From Hyphochytrium catenoides (Eukaryota > Sar > Hyphochytriomycetes > Hyphochytriales > Hyphochytriaceae): a stretch of DNA of 17,758 nucleotides. A program made the translations under genes and the position numbers. The stretch is taken from positions 1-17,758 of the forward strand of contig FLMG01004402.1 in assembly GCA_900088475.1 (NCBI GenBank). The letters run 5' to 3'. Under the pieces are notes generated by a model that worked only from the letters and a program-made list of their open reading frames with translations, did no database searches and had not been told where the DNA came from. This document shows positions 9,851-17,758 of this stretch, piece by piece (the first letter of the stretch is position 1; each line of letters starts with the position of its first letter).

Positions 9851-10693
9851 CCCTTGCCACACAGGCCGTTTTCACTCGAATCAATAGAACCTCTCTCCTT
9901 GGACCAACCACCATATCCATACGGCATTACAATAAAGTTCGTTTAGACAAGTCATATGGAGTTGAAGCTCTACAAGCTCTGTGCATAGGATGAGAGGGAA
10001 GAAGAAGAAGGAAGAAAAGCTTGTTTGTTTGATGATCGCTTGTTCTTCTTACTTCCTCCTCCTTACTTACTGTTGATGTTCTGGAGCGGTCGATGGCTGT
10101 CTAGCTGGATGGGGAACACTGCCGCTCTTCTAGACTAAAGCCTTTAGATGAGGAGGCAAGAGAAGGTCATCGGAACTTTGTGCGTTGACAGGGCGAAGGC
10201 TGACGATGGGGTTCGTAGAGGGAAGTAGAAGAAGGCAGAAGGATGATCAGATGCACAGCGAAGCAAGGAAGAGTGTTTATTTGTACCGACGAAAGGAGGA
10301 GACTACAGCTGTTTGTGACAGCGGTGCGGTTGCTGTCAGGCGGAGACTATTGAGGAAGCCTTTCAGTCAACAAGCTTTCAAATTGCGAGAACTCTATCTC
10401 AGTGACCCCGCTACTGTAGGCAACCTTACCGTTACGACTGTACCATTAGATCATTGATCTTGTCTTTTGGCTTCCTTGGATCTCAAGCACAATCTTCTTA
10501 TTTCCCCACTGCATTAAAGAGGAGGGTTTGGAAAAGATTGTAAAGAGAAATTATAGTCTGCTGGCTGCCACATTAAGCCACTGTAGCGTAGTTGCCATTG
10601 GACAGTGGCATTATCATCAGCCAGCATCACAGAGTCCCCTCAACAAAACGTCGGGACGACTGCCTCCCCCATTTAGATTTGCAGATAGCCACC
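9851..10693. other. Spacer upstream of the rhodanese gene
   Basis: No gene recognised. AATAAA at about 9931-9936 could be a poly(A) signal for a + strand transcript ending here. An open frame at 10185-10457 starts with TTG and has no recognisable domain. Confidence 0.4.
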
Positions 10694-11497
10694 ATGGCGA
10701 GTGAGAACAGCTACATGAGGACGGATAGCAGTAACCAAATAGCAATCCAAGCTGCCACCGTAGTACCAGAAGCCGCTGACCAGAACCTTCACAAGGAAGA
10801 AGACACAAGCGCCAAACCACAAGCGGAGGAGGATGAGATGTTCTTCGACCCTGATCAGCCAAAGGGTTATAAGAAAGGTCTCTCCTCACGTCCCAGAAAG
10901 TTCTTACGACGAATTTGCCAGGCAATGGTGGACTTGATGAATACTGGGATACCAAAGATTTCTACGGAAGAGCTGTATGACTTAGTGCATACCCGTAAAG
11001 CTCACATCACGGACCAGAAGCACTATCTGCTGGTTGACGCCCGCCGCGAAGAAGAGTTTGCGGGAGGGCACATTATGGGAGCTGTCAACCACACGCCACC
11101 AAAGAACTTTTTGATGTCCCTCAAGCAGGGACTGTCTCGTATCCCGGAGGAGCAGGAACTCAATAAGTGCAGCCAATGTCCTAAATCCTTGCCCAACAAC
11201 TTTGATGGTATGGCTGAAGCGGTGAACAAAGATTCTATCCTCGTGGTAATATATGACGACATGGGGCTTCGAGGAGGAATTCTAACTAGAAGACTCAGAT
11301 CCCAAGGCTACAAGAGAGCAACTGTTCTGCGAGGGTCCTTCTACAAGTGGGTCGATGAAAACAGGCCACTATGTTCCCGTCCTAACACTGGCGGGCCTGC
11401 AAAGGTCGTTCCTGAGCATGCTCCTGGAGCGACTCTTGTGAGAAGTGAAAAGCGGACGTGGTCCCCGTGGGAGCGTCTAGGGTTGAGAAGAAAATAG
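10694..11497 (+). CDS. Rhodanese-fold protein with substituted active-site cysteine (267 aa)
   Basis: A single rhodanese-like domain spans about residues 90-227. An opening helix (ISTEELYDL) is followed by LLVDARREEEFAGGHIMGAVN (112-132), the family's first signature and close to the Cdc25/rhodanese form. The domain ends in ATVLRGSFYKWVDENRPL (209-226). At the active-site loop the protein reads IYDDMGLRGG (186-195). Aligned to the usual Y-C-x-x-G-x-R pattern, Asp188 occupies the cysteine position, while Gly191 and Arg193 are kept. Asp at this place is familiar from inactive rhodanese domains, so sulfur transfer or phosphatase activity is not expected. The N-terminal 70 residues are acidic and low-complexity, and the tail is basic. 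I prefer the ATG at 10694 because it sits in a full GCCACCATGG context; the open frame upstream has no ATG. No intron is needed. No targeting signal is obvious, so a soluble regulatory or binding role is inferred. Confidence 0.88.
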   Translation: MASENSYMRTDSSNQIAIQAATVVPEAADQNLHKEEDTSAKPQAEEDEMFFDPDQPKGYKKGLSSRPRKFLRRICQAMVDLMNTGIPKISTEELYDLVHTRKAHITDQKHYLLVDARREEEFAGGHIMGAVNHTPPKNFLMSLKQGLSRIPEEQELNKCSQCPKSLPNNFDGMAEAVNKDSILVVIYDDMGLRGGILTRRLRSQGYKRATVLRGSFYKWVDENRPLCSRPNTGGPAKVVPEHAPGATLVRSEKRTWSPWERLGLRRK

Positions 11498-11747
11498 TTA
11501 GTCAAGGACCACCTTTCTCCTCTAGTGTGGATGCAAACCAAACCAATTGCTGTTCCTGCTATCATCGATTCATCCAGTTTCTTCAGGGCCAGGAAAGGAA
11601 ATAATAAGCCCCTGTCTTGCTCCTCATCCCAGCATCGGCGGAGCCAAGAGAGTTCTTTGATGCTTACCATATAAATGACAAACCTAGACTAAGGCAGGAC
11701 AACTATTTTTCTTGCTCTTCTGGGGCTTAGCACTATAACTTATGCTT
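11498..11747. other. Spacer between the rhodanese gene and the TATA box
   Basis: No coding signal seen. It presumably contains the rhodanese 3' UTR (an aataataag string occurs at about 11600) and upstream elements for the transcript predicted from the TATA box at 11748. Confidence 0.4.
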
Positions 11748-11754
11748 TATAAAA
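11748..11754 (+). promoter_or_regulatory. Candidate TATA box (TATAAAA)
   Basis: A perfect TATAAAA lies 44 bases upstream of the ATG at 11798 and 122 upstream of the ATG at 11876. Initiation 25-35 bases downstream would place a transcript start near 11780, just ahead of both ATGs. It is the best TATA match on the + strand in this window that is placed sensibly relative to an open frame. Confidence 0.4.
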
Positions 11755-11797
11755 CCATCATCAAACTTCAAACTAGAAGCAGCAAAGGTGCAACACG

Positions 11798-12307
11798 ATG
11801 TATTATTCGTCAAGGCGTAGACGAGATAGGTGCTGCACGAGATACGTTGAACGTGTTGCAGCCGCCACCTGTGCTATGATGGCTACTTTCACGAGATACT
11901 TTACCACCAGCAACAAGTTCTTCTTGTTGCAGAGTAGCTTACCTACATACACACCCACACTCAACAACATTCATCAACGACGAAGCAGCAGCATCATCTT
12001 CTTCCGGATGGAGGACGGCGGCACAACTGGTAGTGTTTCTTCGAGTCTCTCTTCACTTCGTATGTTGCCAGAGTATAGCCTATTACTACTTAATCACCAT
12101 GCCTGATCTTACATATATACTTCAGCATCTTCATCAACATTATCAACAACCGCGAAGGAAGAGCTGGGAACCGTTAGCGGCTTTCTGAAACATTCCGGTA
12201 ATCAGGAACTTATCAATGACCCGCCTACTACTAGTCAGTTGGTCACCAACCAATTGGGCCATTACAAGAGAGAAATCCCTTATGATTACCTCTTGTGGAC
12301 AAGATGA
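11798..12307 (+). CDS. Tentative two-exon small protein with presequence-like N-terminus
   Basis: Model: exon 1 from ATG 11798 (or 11876) to 12029, intron 12030-12125 (GTAGTG to tacttcag, 96 bases), exon 2 12126-12307. The split codon G|CA keeps frame, removing a TGA at 12104 that would otherwise end the frame. Products are 137 or 111 residues. The region from the second ATG (MMATFTRYFTTSNKFFLL) is rich in Thr/Ser/Arg/Phe and lacks acidic residues for about 45 positions, as in mitochondrial presequences. The mature part contains AKEELGTVSGFLKHSGNQ and ends in YKREIPYDYLLWTR. I do not recognise the family. Support is the TATA box, consistent splice phases and the presequence character. Against it, exon 2 is short and an overlapping frame (12189-12548) is also open, so the exon choice may be wrong. 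Confidence 0.3.
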
Positions 12308-12844
12308 AAGGGCCAGAAGAAGTTCTATGAAGTTCCGTACTACCACCGCCAGGCGGGGCTATTACTACCGCCGCCAACCTTTTCCCCATAGAGTTACTGT
12401 GAGTCTCGCGGCTAATATTATCTATGGCGTAGGGCGGCAATGGGGCTTGGCCGGGCATTTTGTGCCTTTCATCGTCTTATTACTGCAGAAGCAAGCGCTC
12501 TTACTACGACTGCAAGAGCTCCAGGTCTTCAACAGACATTTGAACTGAAGGGCAAATCAAGAGCCATCATCAGCGACATAGCCATCGCCCACCGCCCTCC
12601 TGTCTATTGACGCCCGCGTTGACGCGTCTAAGAAGACCGACAAGAGTTTTAACACTCGGTCTTTTACCAGTGGCCGCTCATCGGCACTGGCCGTGGAGGG
12701 TCAAGCTCTCCTTAGGGTTGCAAGGAGGAAGATCTGCAGACTCTGCAGATCCCGTCATCAGGGAGGCAGCGCTGCTTCAGTCCGTTGCTGAACAAGGAAG
12801 GAACTTTGTATTTGACATTCGACAACCTTATATAATCCGGAAAC
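12308..12844. other. Upstream region of the finger-protein gene
   Basis: No secure gene. One frame is open from 12189 to 12548, and its end has a hydrophobic stretch (HFVPFIVLLLQKQ). A GTGAGT donor-like site near 12400 and a tattactgcag acceptor-like site ending 12488 could define a small intron. A perfect palindrome at 12731-12751 is listed separately. TATATAA close to the ATG at 12845 is too near the start codon to act as its TATA box. Confidence 0.4.
12731..12751. promoter_or_regulatory. Perfect 10+1+10 inverted repeat
   Basis: The arm GATCTGCAGA (12731-12740) is followed by one C and the exact reverse complement TCTGCAGATC (12742-12751). It ends 93 bases before the ATG of the finger-protein gene, in its promoter or 5' UTR. 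A perfect palindrome of this size could be a site for a dimeric DNA-binding protein or a hairpin in the 5' UTR. It could also be fortuitous, although such arms are uncommon in a window this size. Confidence 0.45.
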
Positions 12845-14617
12845 ATGGATCCTATGTCAGTCGCCGGTGCCGCGGCGATGCTCTCAGCCGCGGCAATGAT
12901 GATGCCCACTCATCAGGGACTGCTGCAAAGTCAGCAGTTTTTAACTCCTGAGCAACACGCAGCTCTGATGGACCCCGAAGGCGCGGCCAAGCAGTTGAAG
13001 CCTAAAAAATGCAAGATTGAGGGCTGCAATAAGTGGCCTCAAAAGGGAGGACTTTGCCTACAGCACGGCTCTAGCCCGAAAAAGGTAAGAGGGCTTTCCC
13101 ACTCTAGGCCTCGCGACCGCTGAAACCTCACCTTGCTCTTTGCAGCAAGAAGAAGAGCTTGACGAACACGGGGTGCTAGCAAAGACCTGTGCCGTTGAAG
13201 GCTGCGGAAAATGGCCTCAGAAGGGAGGTGTGTGTGTCGCACATGGTGCCCAGGTCAAGCGGTGCTCTGCTGAAGGATGCAAGCGATGGGCTCAAAAGGG
13301 TGGCATGTGCATGAGTCATGGTGCCATTCGCAAGCGATGTCAGGTAACAATTCCTTTGCGCTTTTCAGAGCTGTTCTATCGCCTTTCCTGGCAGTGCCCT
13401 GCGTTCTTTGGCATAGTCTCCAATGCATTTTTTCTCGTTTGTTAAGTGCAGTGATACTCTCTCATCACGTTGCAATATATCCTTCATTCCCCTCATGCCA
13501 AGTCCTTTCTTTTCCCTGCTTGCCCTTGTCAAAACGTCCACAGCTGTAGACTGACACGCTCACCTCTGCACGTAGACGCCAGGATGCAAGAAATGGGCTC
13601 AACGTGCTGGGCTTTGCGTCCATCACGGTGCTCCTGCCAACCAGTGTAAGGTGGAAGGCTGTACGAAATGGGCTCAGAAGAAGGGCCTCTGCCTGGCTCA
13701 TGGTGCACAGGTCAAGCGCTGTGAGGTTGAGGGCTGCGGCAAGTATGCGCAACTAGTAGGACTTTGTATGAGGCACGGAGCTGCGGCAGCGCAGTGTAAG
13801 ATGAAGGGATGCAAGAGAAAGGCTCAGAACAATGGTTTCTGTGCGGCACACTTTCACAAGGTGAAGCGATGTAAGGTAGAAGGCTGCCCTAAACAGGCAC
13901 AGCGCCAGGGGGTCTGCGTAGCACACGGCGCCACGGTCAAGCGATGCAAGGTTGAGGACTGTCAGAAGCAGGCACAAAGACAGGGACTCTGTGTCCGTCA
14001 CGGTGCTACAATGAAGCGATGTTCAGTGGAGGGCTGCCAGAAGCAGGCGCAGAAGGCTGGAAAATGTGTAGCGCACGGTGCTAAGCTTAAGGTGGGATAC
14101 CGTCTGAACTTGGGACATTTCTCTCCTCTTTCCCTTAGCAAACCTGACTTCGGAAGTCCTCACTCCTGTTCCGTGCAAGTTCTACTTATACTCATCTGAC
14201 CTCCCAATTTTGTTGTCTCAGAAATGTAAGAAGAAGGGATGTACTCGAAGGCCTCAAGGAGCTGGAGTCTTCTGCGTTGCCCACAAAAAAGCCCGTCGCA
14301 CGCGTGGTGAGCTCAGTGAAGAGGCTGCGGAGGTGATGCAGCTCGCCGCTATGTCAGGCCTTGCCCGGAGTGCTGTGGGCATGGGCATGGGTGGCCATCC
14401 GGGTATGGGAGGAGGCCTAGGCGGTGGTCTTGGAGGAGGACTTGGAGGCGGCCTGGGCGGTGGTATGGGCGGGATGAATGGAGGCATGGGTGGCGGTATT
14501 GGAGGTGGTATGGGTGTGCCAGTGGGAGTTGGCGTGGGTATCCCTGGCGTTCATCATCACCATCACGACCCACATGTTGGCCTTTCCGCTGACGATACCG
14601 GCTTCGGCCATGTGTAG
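12845..14617 (+). CDS. Tandem Cys3His finger protein, 'WRKY19-like' repeat type (449 aa)
   Basis: Four exons: 12845-13084, 13146-13343, 13576-14091 and 14222-14617, joined by GT-AG introns of 61, 232 and 130 bases, all in phase 0. The protein has eleven units of pattern C-x4-C-x9-C-x2-H; the last has x10. Typical units are CKIEGCNKWPQKGGLCLQHG (56-75) and CKVEGCPKQAQRQGVCVAHG, joined by short linkers such as AQVKR. All Cys and His ligands are present in every unit. The N-terminal 55 residues are Ala/Met-rich. After unit 11 come a basic KKARRTRG, a short acidic helix, a Gly/Met tract (about 371-415) and HHHHH (429-433). This repeat type is widespread in oomycetes and other heterokonts, where it is annotated 'WRKY transcription factor 19-like', but there is no WRKY domain here. 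A zinc-dependent nucleic-acid or protein binding role is inferred. Intron 2 cuts unit 4 just after its first Cys and the next residue, and removing it restores the unit exactly. Confidence 0.9.
14401..14520 (+). repeat. Imperfect GGN-rich repeat coding the Gly/Met tract
   Basis: Imperfect 12-base units such as ggaggcggcctg and ggcggtggtctt encode repeated Gly-Gly-Gly-Leu/Met. They lie in the last exon of the finger gene and are likely to vary in length between strains. Confidence 0.8.
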
Positions 14618-15227
14618 GCACTGTCCGTCGTTCAAAGCCCACTCTTTTTGTAAATTACTCTCTTCCTCTTCATCTATAATCTCTTACATCTCCCTATCTA
14701 ATGCTGGGGATAATCCCACTATTATGAGTCGTAGGGCTCGTCAAGCCGACGCACACTGTGTGCTGTGTACAGGGCTTTTGCACAGCAGCGGGGTTGGTCC
14801 TACGTACTCACTAGTAACATAAATGCTATTGCTGTCTCTCCTTTTCTGACCGCTCTCGGTCTCGTTAGAACGTGCAACCTGTGTGATACGTTTCTCTAGA
14901 AGGGAGTATAGTACTGTCTGCCTCGGGATGTTGACGGGACAGTGTGAGCTAGTTGGTCCTGGAGACTTTACCCATGACAGGATGACTCGTAAACAATTCA
15001 CCGACCACATGCATAGGAGAACATATTTTCTCTGATACCTGTAGATTGGCGCTGTCCGCTCCCTACGTTGCGGCAAAGAAGCTCTGAGGTATTTGAGGTT
15101 TATTTGTCTACTAAATGGCGGTTCACAGGCGTAGAGTCCCTGGTCGTTATAATAACAGAGCTGATTCCTGCCTCTCTCGGCTGTTGCCTCTACCCGAACC
15201 ACAGATTTTGAACCTATTGCTGCTCTC
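14618..15227. other. Convergent intergenic region
   Basis: It lies between the 3' ends of the finger gene (+) and SCO1 (-) and must contain both 3' UTRs and poly(A) sites. No canonical AATAAA is seen on either strand close to the stops. No additional gene is recognised. Confidence 0.5.
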
Positions 15228-17129
15228 TCATTGAGTCCCTGCTGCCTCTCTCTGTGCCCTGCGTCTATATTCAGCTACATAGTTAGCTATCTTAGGAACG
15301 GAGGTATCTGCGTCGACTGACTGTGTGAAGAAGTCGACAAATGTCCCATCTGGATCAACAAGGTAAAGGACAATCGAGTGATCGACAAGATAGTCATCTT
15401 CGACATCTTCTTTCACATCCGCCTTCGTGAAGTAGACGCGGTAGGCTCTAGCTGCTTCTTTGATCTGGTCCGGAGTGCCTGTCAACATCAGAATACGCGG
15501 ATGGAAATCTTTTTGGAAGACGTTAGGTTGGAGAGCAGAGATAAGATGTCAAACTTGATAAGAGAAGCAGACCATAAAAAGAGACGATCAATGCAGGAAG
15601 AGAAGAGAGAGAGGCGAGAAGTCCAAGCAGAGTGCGATGCCTCAAGCCATTGAAGTGCCAAAAGCAAAGGATGACCCATTGAGCGCAGACCCTAAGCTGG
15701 CAAGGACATAGCGTACCTTGAACGTAGGCTCTGTTCTGACCCACCGTGTCACGAGAAGGATCAACTGAAATAAAGACTGGCAAAAGCTCAATGCCCTTGG
15801 CGTCTGCAAAGTCGAACATGATTGTGGGCCAGGAAAAGATTAGAACCTGTACTCATCCCTAGAGTCAGCTCATCTTGACTCCCTACTTATTCATTGTCTA
15901 TGTCTCTCCCTCGTGTTCGCGCCTTCTAGAGTTCCATCTTGCTCTGTCCCTTCTCCTGACGGAACACCCCTCGATGTTTGATCCCTACGACTCTCTGTGG
16001 CAGACTGGCTTCTGAGGCTGGTTGCCGGACGCTTGAGGACTTCCACATCTATCGTGAAGACAAAGCCCCGCCTATTATGAAGGCGATTACGGCGCTAATT
16101 CCCTGCCAGTCACCACTAAGTTCTCTCTCCTTAATGACAACCCTTTCTCTGGGTCTTCCTCCCTGATGGAGCTCAAAGCTTTCTGAAGTGCTCACCTAGC
16201 TTATCCACTATCTTCCCAACCTTCACCAATTCGCTGGGACATATGTCAGGACAATGCGTAAAGCCAAAGTATAGTAGGGTCCACTTCCCCTTCAGCTCCA
16301 CATCAGTCCATGGACGGCCATGCTGATCCACCAGCGTCCAGCGTCCTCCTAACAAGGGTTTGCCATACGATACGACCTTCTTCGATACTTTCGGCCAAGG
16401 AGACAGGTTGGGGTTAACGCCAGTACGGCAAGAGAGAAAAGAGAGAGAGAGAGAGAGAGCAGGTCACTAAGTTGGAGCAAACGATCGTATTGAGCGAAAG
16501 ACACAGTGCATAGCAAGGAAGAAGCTAGAAGGTCAGCCGCAGAGAGACACGAGGAATATAAGGGTAGACGTAAACGCGGAAAGATGCCCAACGGCAGGAG
16601 GAGTGAAGTTAGACAGACAGCCTCGAGGACCAAGGACAACAGAGAGAGAGAGTCTGTCTCTCTACCTTGTTCTTGTCGCCGTTCTTTCTCGTAGTTATAG
16701 TACCAGACGATTCCTCCACCGACAGCTACGGCGAGGCCTAGTCCTGCCCAAGTGACAGGCTGACAAAGGAGGGAAACCCATGAAAGTCAGAGAGTTCCAG
16801 CCGGCAGGAGACCATGAAGAAGAGGACAGAGTTGGAGGGCCAAGCCATTGAAAAGAAGAAGAATGAGTAGCTTCCAAAAGAGATAAGGTCATGACAGAGT
16901 CAGATGACGACTTTCCCAAGGGTAGGAGGAGGGAGCTCACCCCTTGCTGCATGTGCCGCTGTCCCTTGGGCGCTGTTGCCAAGGGTCTACGTTGAACAAG
17001 GCGTTCAGACCGAAGGAGAGAGGAAGGAGTCACAGTACGCAGACAGGGAGAGCTTCCCTTTGCACAGCGAACGAGAGAGGGAAGTCTCATGGCTGTTCGG
17101 GCAGCTAAGCTCGGTATCCGCGCACTCAT
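15228..17129 (-). CDS. SCO1: Sco1-type copper chaperone for cytochrome c oxidase, five exons (280 aa)
   Basis: Exons in transcript order: 16941-17129, 16666-16759, 16196-16387, 15717-15803 and 15228-15508. The four GT-AG introns (181, 278, 392 and 208 bases) restore a continuous Sco/SenC protein. Residues 1-63 are Arg/Ser/Ala-rich with almost no acidic residues, as expected of a mitochondrial presequence. A single membrane anchor lies at about 67-84 (WAGLGLAVAVGGGIVWYY). The thioredoxin-fold domain carries the copper ligands in THCPDICPS (Cys140, Cys144) and His231 in YLVDHSIVLYL. VFISVDPSRDT (168-178) and MLTGTPDQIKEAARAYRVYF (195-214) are further Sco hallmarks. In the family, the domain faces the intermembrane space and supplies copper to the CuA site of COX2. 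Start: the first in-frame ATG is at 17129; an upstream TTG is ignored. Length and all key residues are normal. Splice phases are 0, 1, 1, 1. The gene converges on the finger gene. Confidence 0.95.
16432..16459. repeat. GA microsatellite inside SCO1 intron 2
   Basis: An uninterrupted GA run at 16441-16459, with a short interrupted extension to its left, lies within the second SCO1 intron. On the transcribed sense strand it is a TC tract 45-75 bases before the acceptor at 16388, so it could contribute to the polypyrimidine tract. Confidence 0.9.
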
Positions 17130-17370
17130 CACCAGCAAAGGAAGAGTGAAGGGCCAGGAATATCAAGAACTTGTGCAAGCTGGACTGCTAAGAGTCAAAG
17201 AGAAAGACCAGAGGCAGGAGAGGGTGCGAGCAGACTTTCTCTCTGAAAATAGAGTTATTATAGAGCTGCTGTCCACGAAGAACTAGGAGAGACAAGGTGA
17301 AAGCGAGAAGAATACAGCGCCAGAGCAAAGCAAGAAAGGGAGAGAAAAGCGAGAGAACGAGCACGAGAAA
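17130..17370. other. SCO1 upstream region
   Basis: This is the 5' flank of SCO1. A TATAATA string on the minus strand at about 17256-17262, some 130 bases upstream of the ATG, might be a core promoter element. Nothing else is recognised. Confidence 0.3.
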
Positions 17371-17453
17371 CTTTAACAGAGAGAGCTAGCGAGGAAGAGG
17401 AAGAGAGCGAGAGAGGAACGGAGAGAGAGCGAGAGCGAGGAAAAAGAGACAGA

Positions 17454-17491
<38 letters not shown>

Positions 17492-17618
17492 GAGAGAGCG
17501 AAAGCAAGAGAGCGAGAGAAAGAGCGAGAGAGCGAGCGAGCGAGAGGAAGGGCTACAGAGAGAGTGAGAGTGAGAGAGAGAGGGAGGAAGAGAGAGGAGA
17601 GAGAGAGAGATGCTGATG
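17371..17618. repeat. GA-rich low-complexity block
   Basis: The + strand is almost entirely purine over about 250 bases, with a pure GA run at about 17457-17488 and interspersed GAGC and GAAA variants. The Ser/Leu-rich minus-strand open frames here are artefacts of TC repetition. Long polypurine tracts can adopt triplex structures and often disrupt assemblies. Confidence 0.9.
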
Positions 17619-17740
17619 AACAAGCTGAACTCATCACGAATCATCAGAACCAAATCTCAAACAAATGACGATTAGATAACGGCTATGCTTTTCGTACAAC
17701 GGCTATCACGCTGGCCTTCCCCTACAACCACAATCTCGCT

Positions 17741-17758
17741 TCTCTCTCTCTCTCTCTC
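17741..17758. repeat. TC microsatellite at the window end
   Basis: Nine perfect TC units end the window, the exact reverse complement of bases 1-18. Confidence 0.95.

Noticed and set aside
10185-10457. 90-codon frame upstream of the rhodanese gene
   Set aside because: Starts at TTG, no domain, no support from splice or promoter signals.
12829-12835. TATATAA as a TATA box for the finger-protein gene
   Set aside because: It lies only about 10 bases before the start codon, so transcription from it would begin downstream of the ATG.
15190-15235. tRNA-like T-arm (ggttcaaaat with pairing flanks) on the minus strand
   Set aside because: No D-arm, anticodon arm or acceptor stem accompanies it, and it overlaps the SCO1 stop codon.
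17258-17653. Ser/Leu repeat 'protein' on the minus strand
   Set aside because: It is a translation of TC dinucleotide repeats, not a gene.
1-17758. CRISPR array, bacterial operon or prophage
   Set aside because: No spaced palindromic repeats, and the spliceosomal introns and mitochondrial presequence mark the DNA as eukaryotic nuclear.

Overview
The window looks like nuclear DNA from a eukaryotic microbe, most likely a stramenopile (oomycete, diatom or other heterokont relative). Two genes can be reconstructed across GT-AG introns. One encodes a Sco-type copper chaperone with a mitochondrial presequence. Another encodes a long run of Cys-Cys-Cys-His fingers of the kind called 'WRKY19-like' in oomycete and heterokont genomes. 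Intergenic spaces are long (0.3 to 2.6 kb), there are no operons, and GA/TC microsatellites recur. The lineage is inferred from protein style only.

Layout, left to right. 1-2593: no gene that can be defended, starting in a GA repeat. 2594-4024 and 6129-7526 (both +): two intact single-exon paralogs for an unrecognised polytopic membrane protein, separated by 2.1 kb that holds a 10-bp-unit GA minisatellite. 7527-10693: a long stretch without a firm gene. Part of it (about 8061-9190) reads like decayed coding sequence, and a short segment near 9615-9850 looks exon-like, but neither is secure. 10694-11497 (+): a rhodanese-fold protein whose catalytic cysteine position holds aspartate. 11748-12307 (+): a TATA box followed by a tentative two-exon small gene with a presequence-like N-terminus. 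12845-14617 (+): a four-exon gene for an eleven-finger protein with a Gly/Met/His-rich tail, preceded by a perfect 10+1+10 palindrome. 15228-17129 (-): a five-exon SCO1 gene, convergent with the finger gene. 17130-17758: a purine-rich low-complexity flank ending in a TC repeat that is the exact reverse complement of the window's first 18 bases.

The genes do not form an obvious pathway. SCO1 serves cytochrome c oxidase copper loading. The finger protein is a probable nucleic-acid or protein binding factor. The rhodanese protein is probably non-catalytic. The most novel content is the tandem membrane-protein pair: the two proteins share a short N-terminal helix block, an invariant basic/acidic block just before the membrane domain, and the membrane domain itself, while their linkers and tails have diverged freely. 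I recognise no named family for them.
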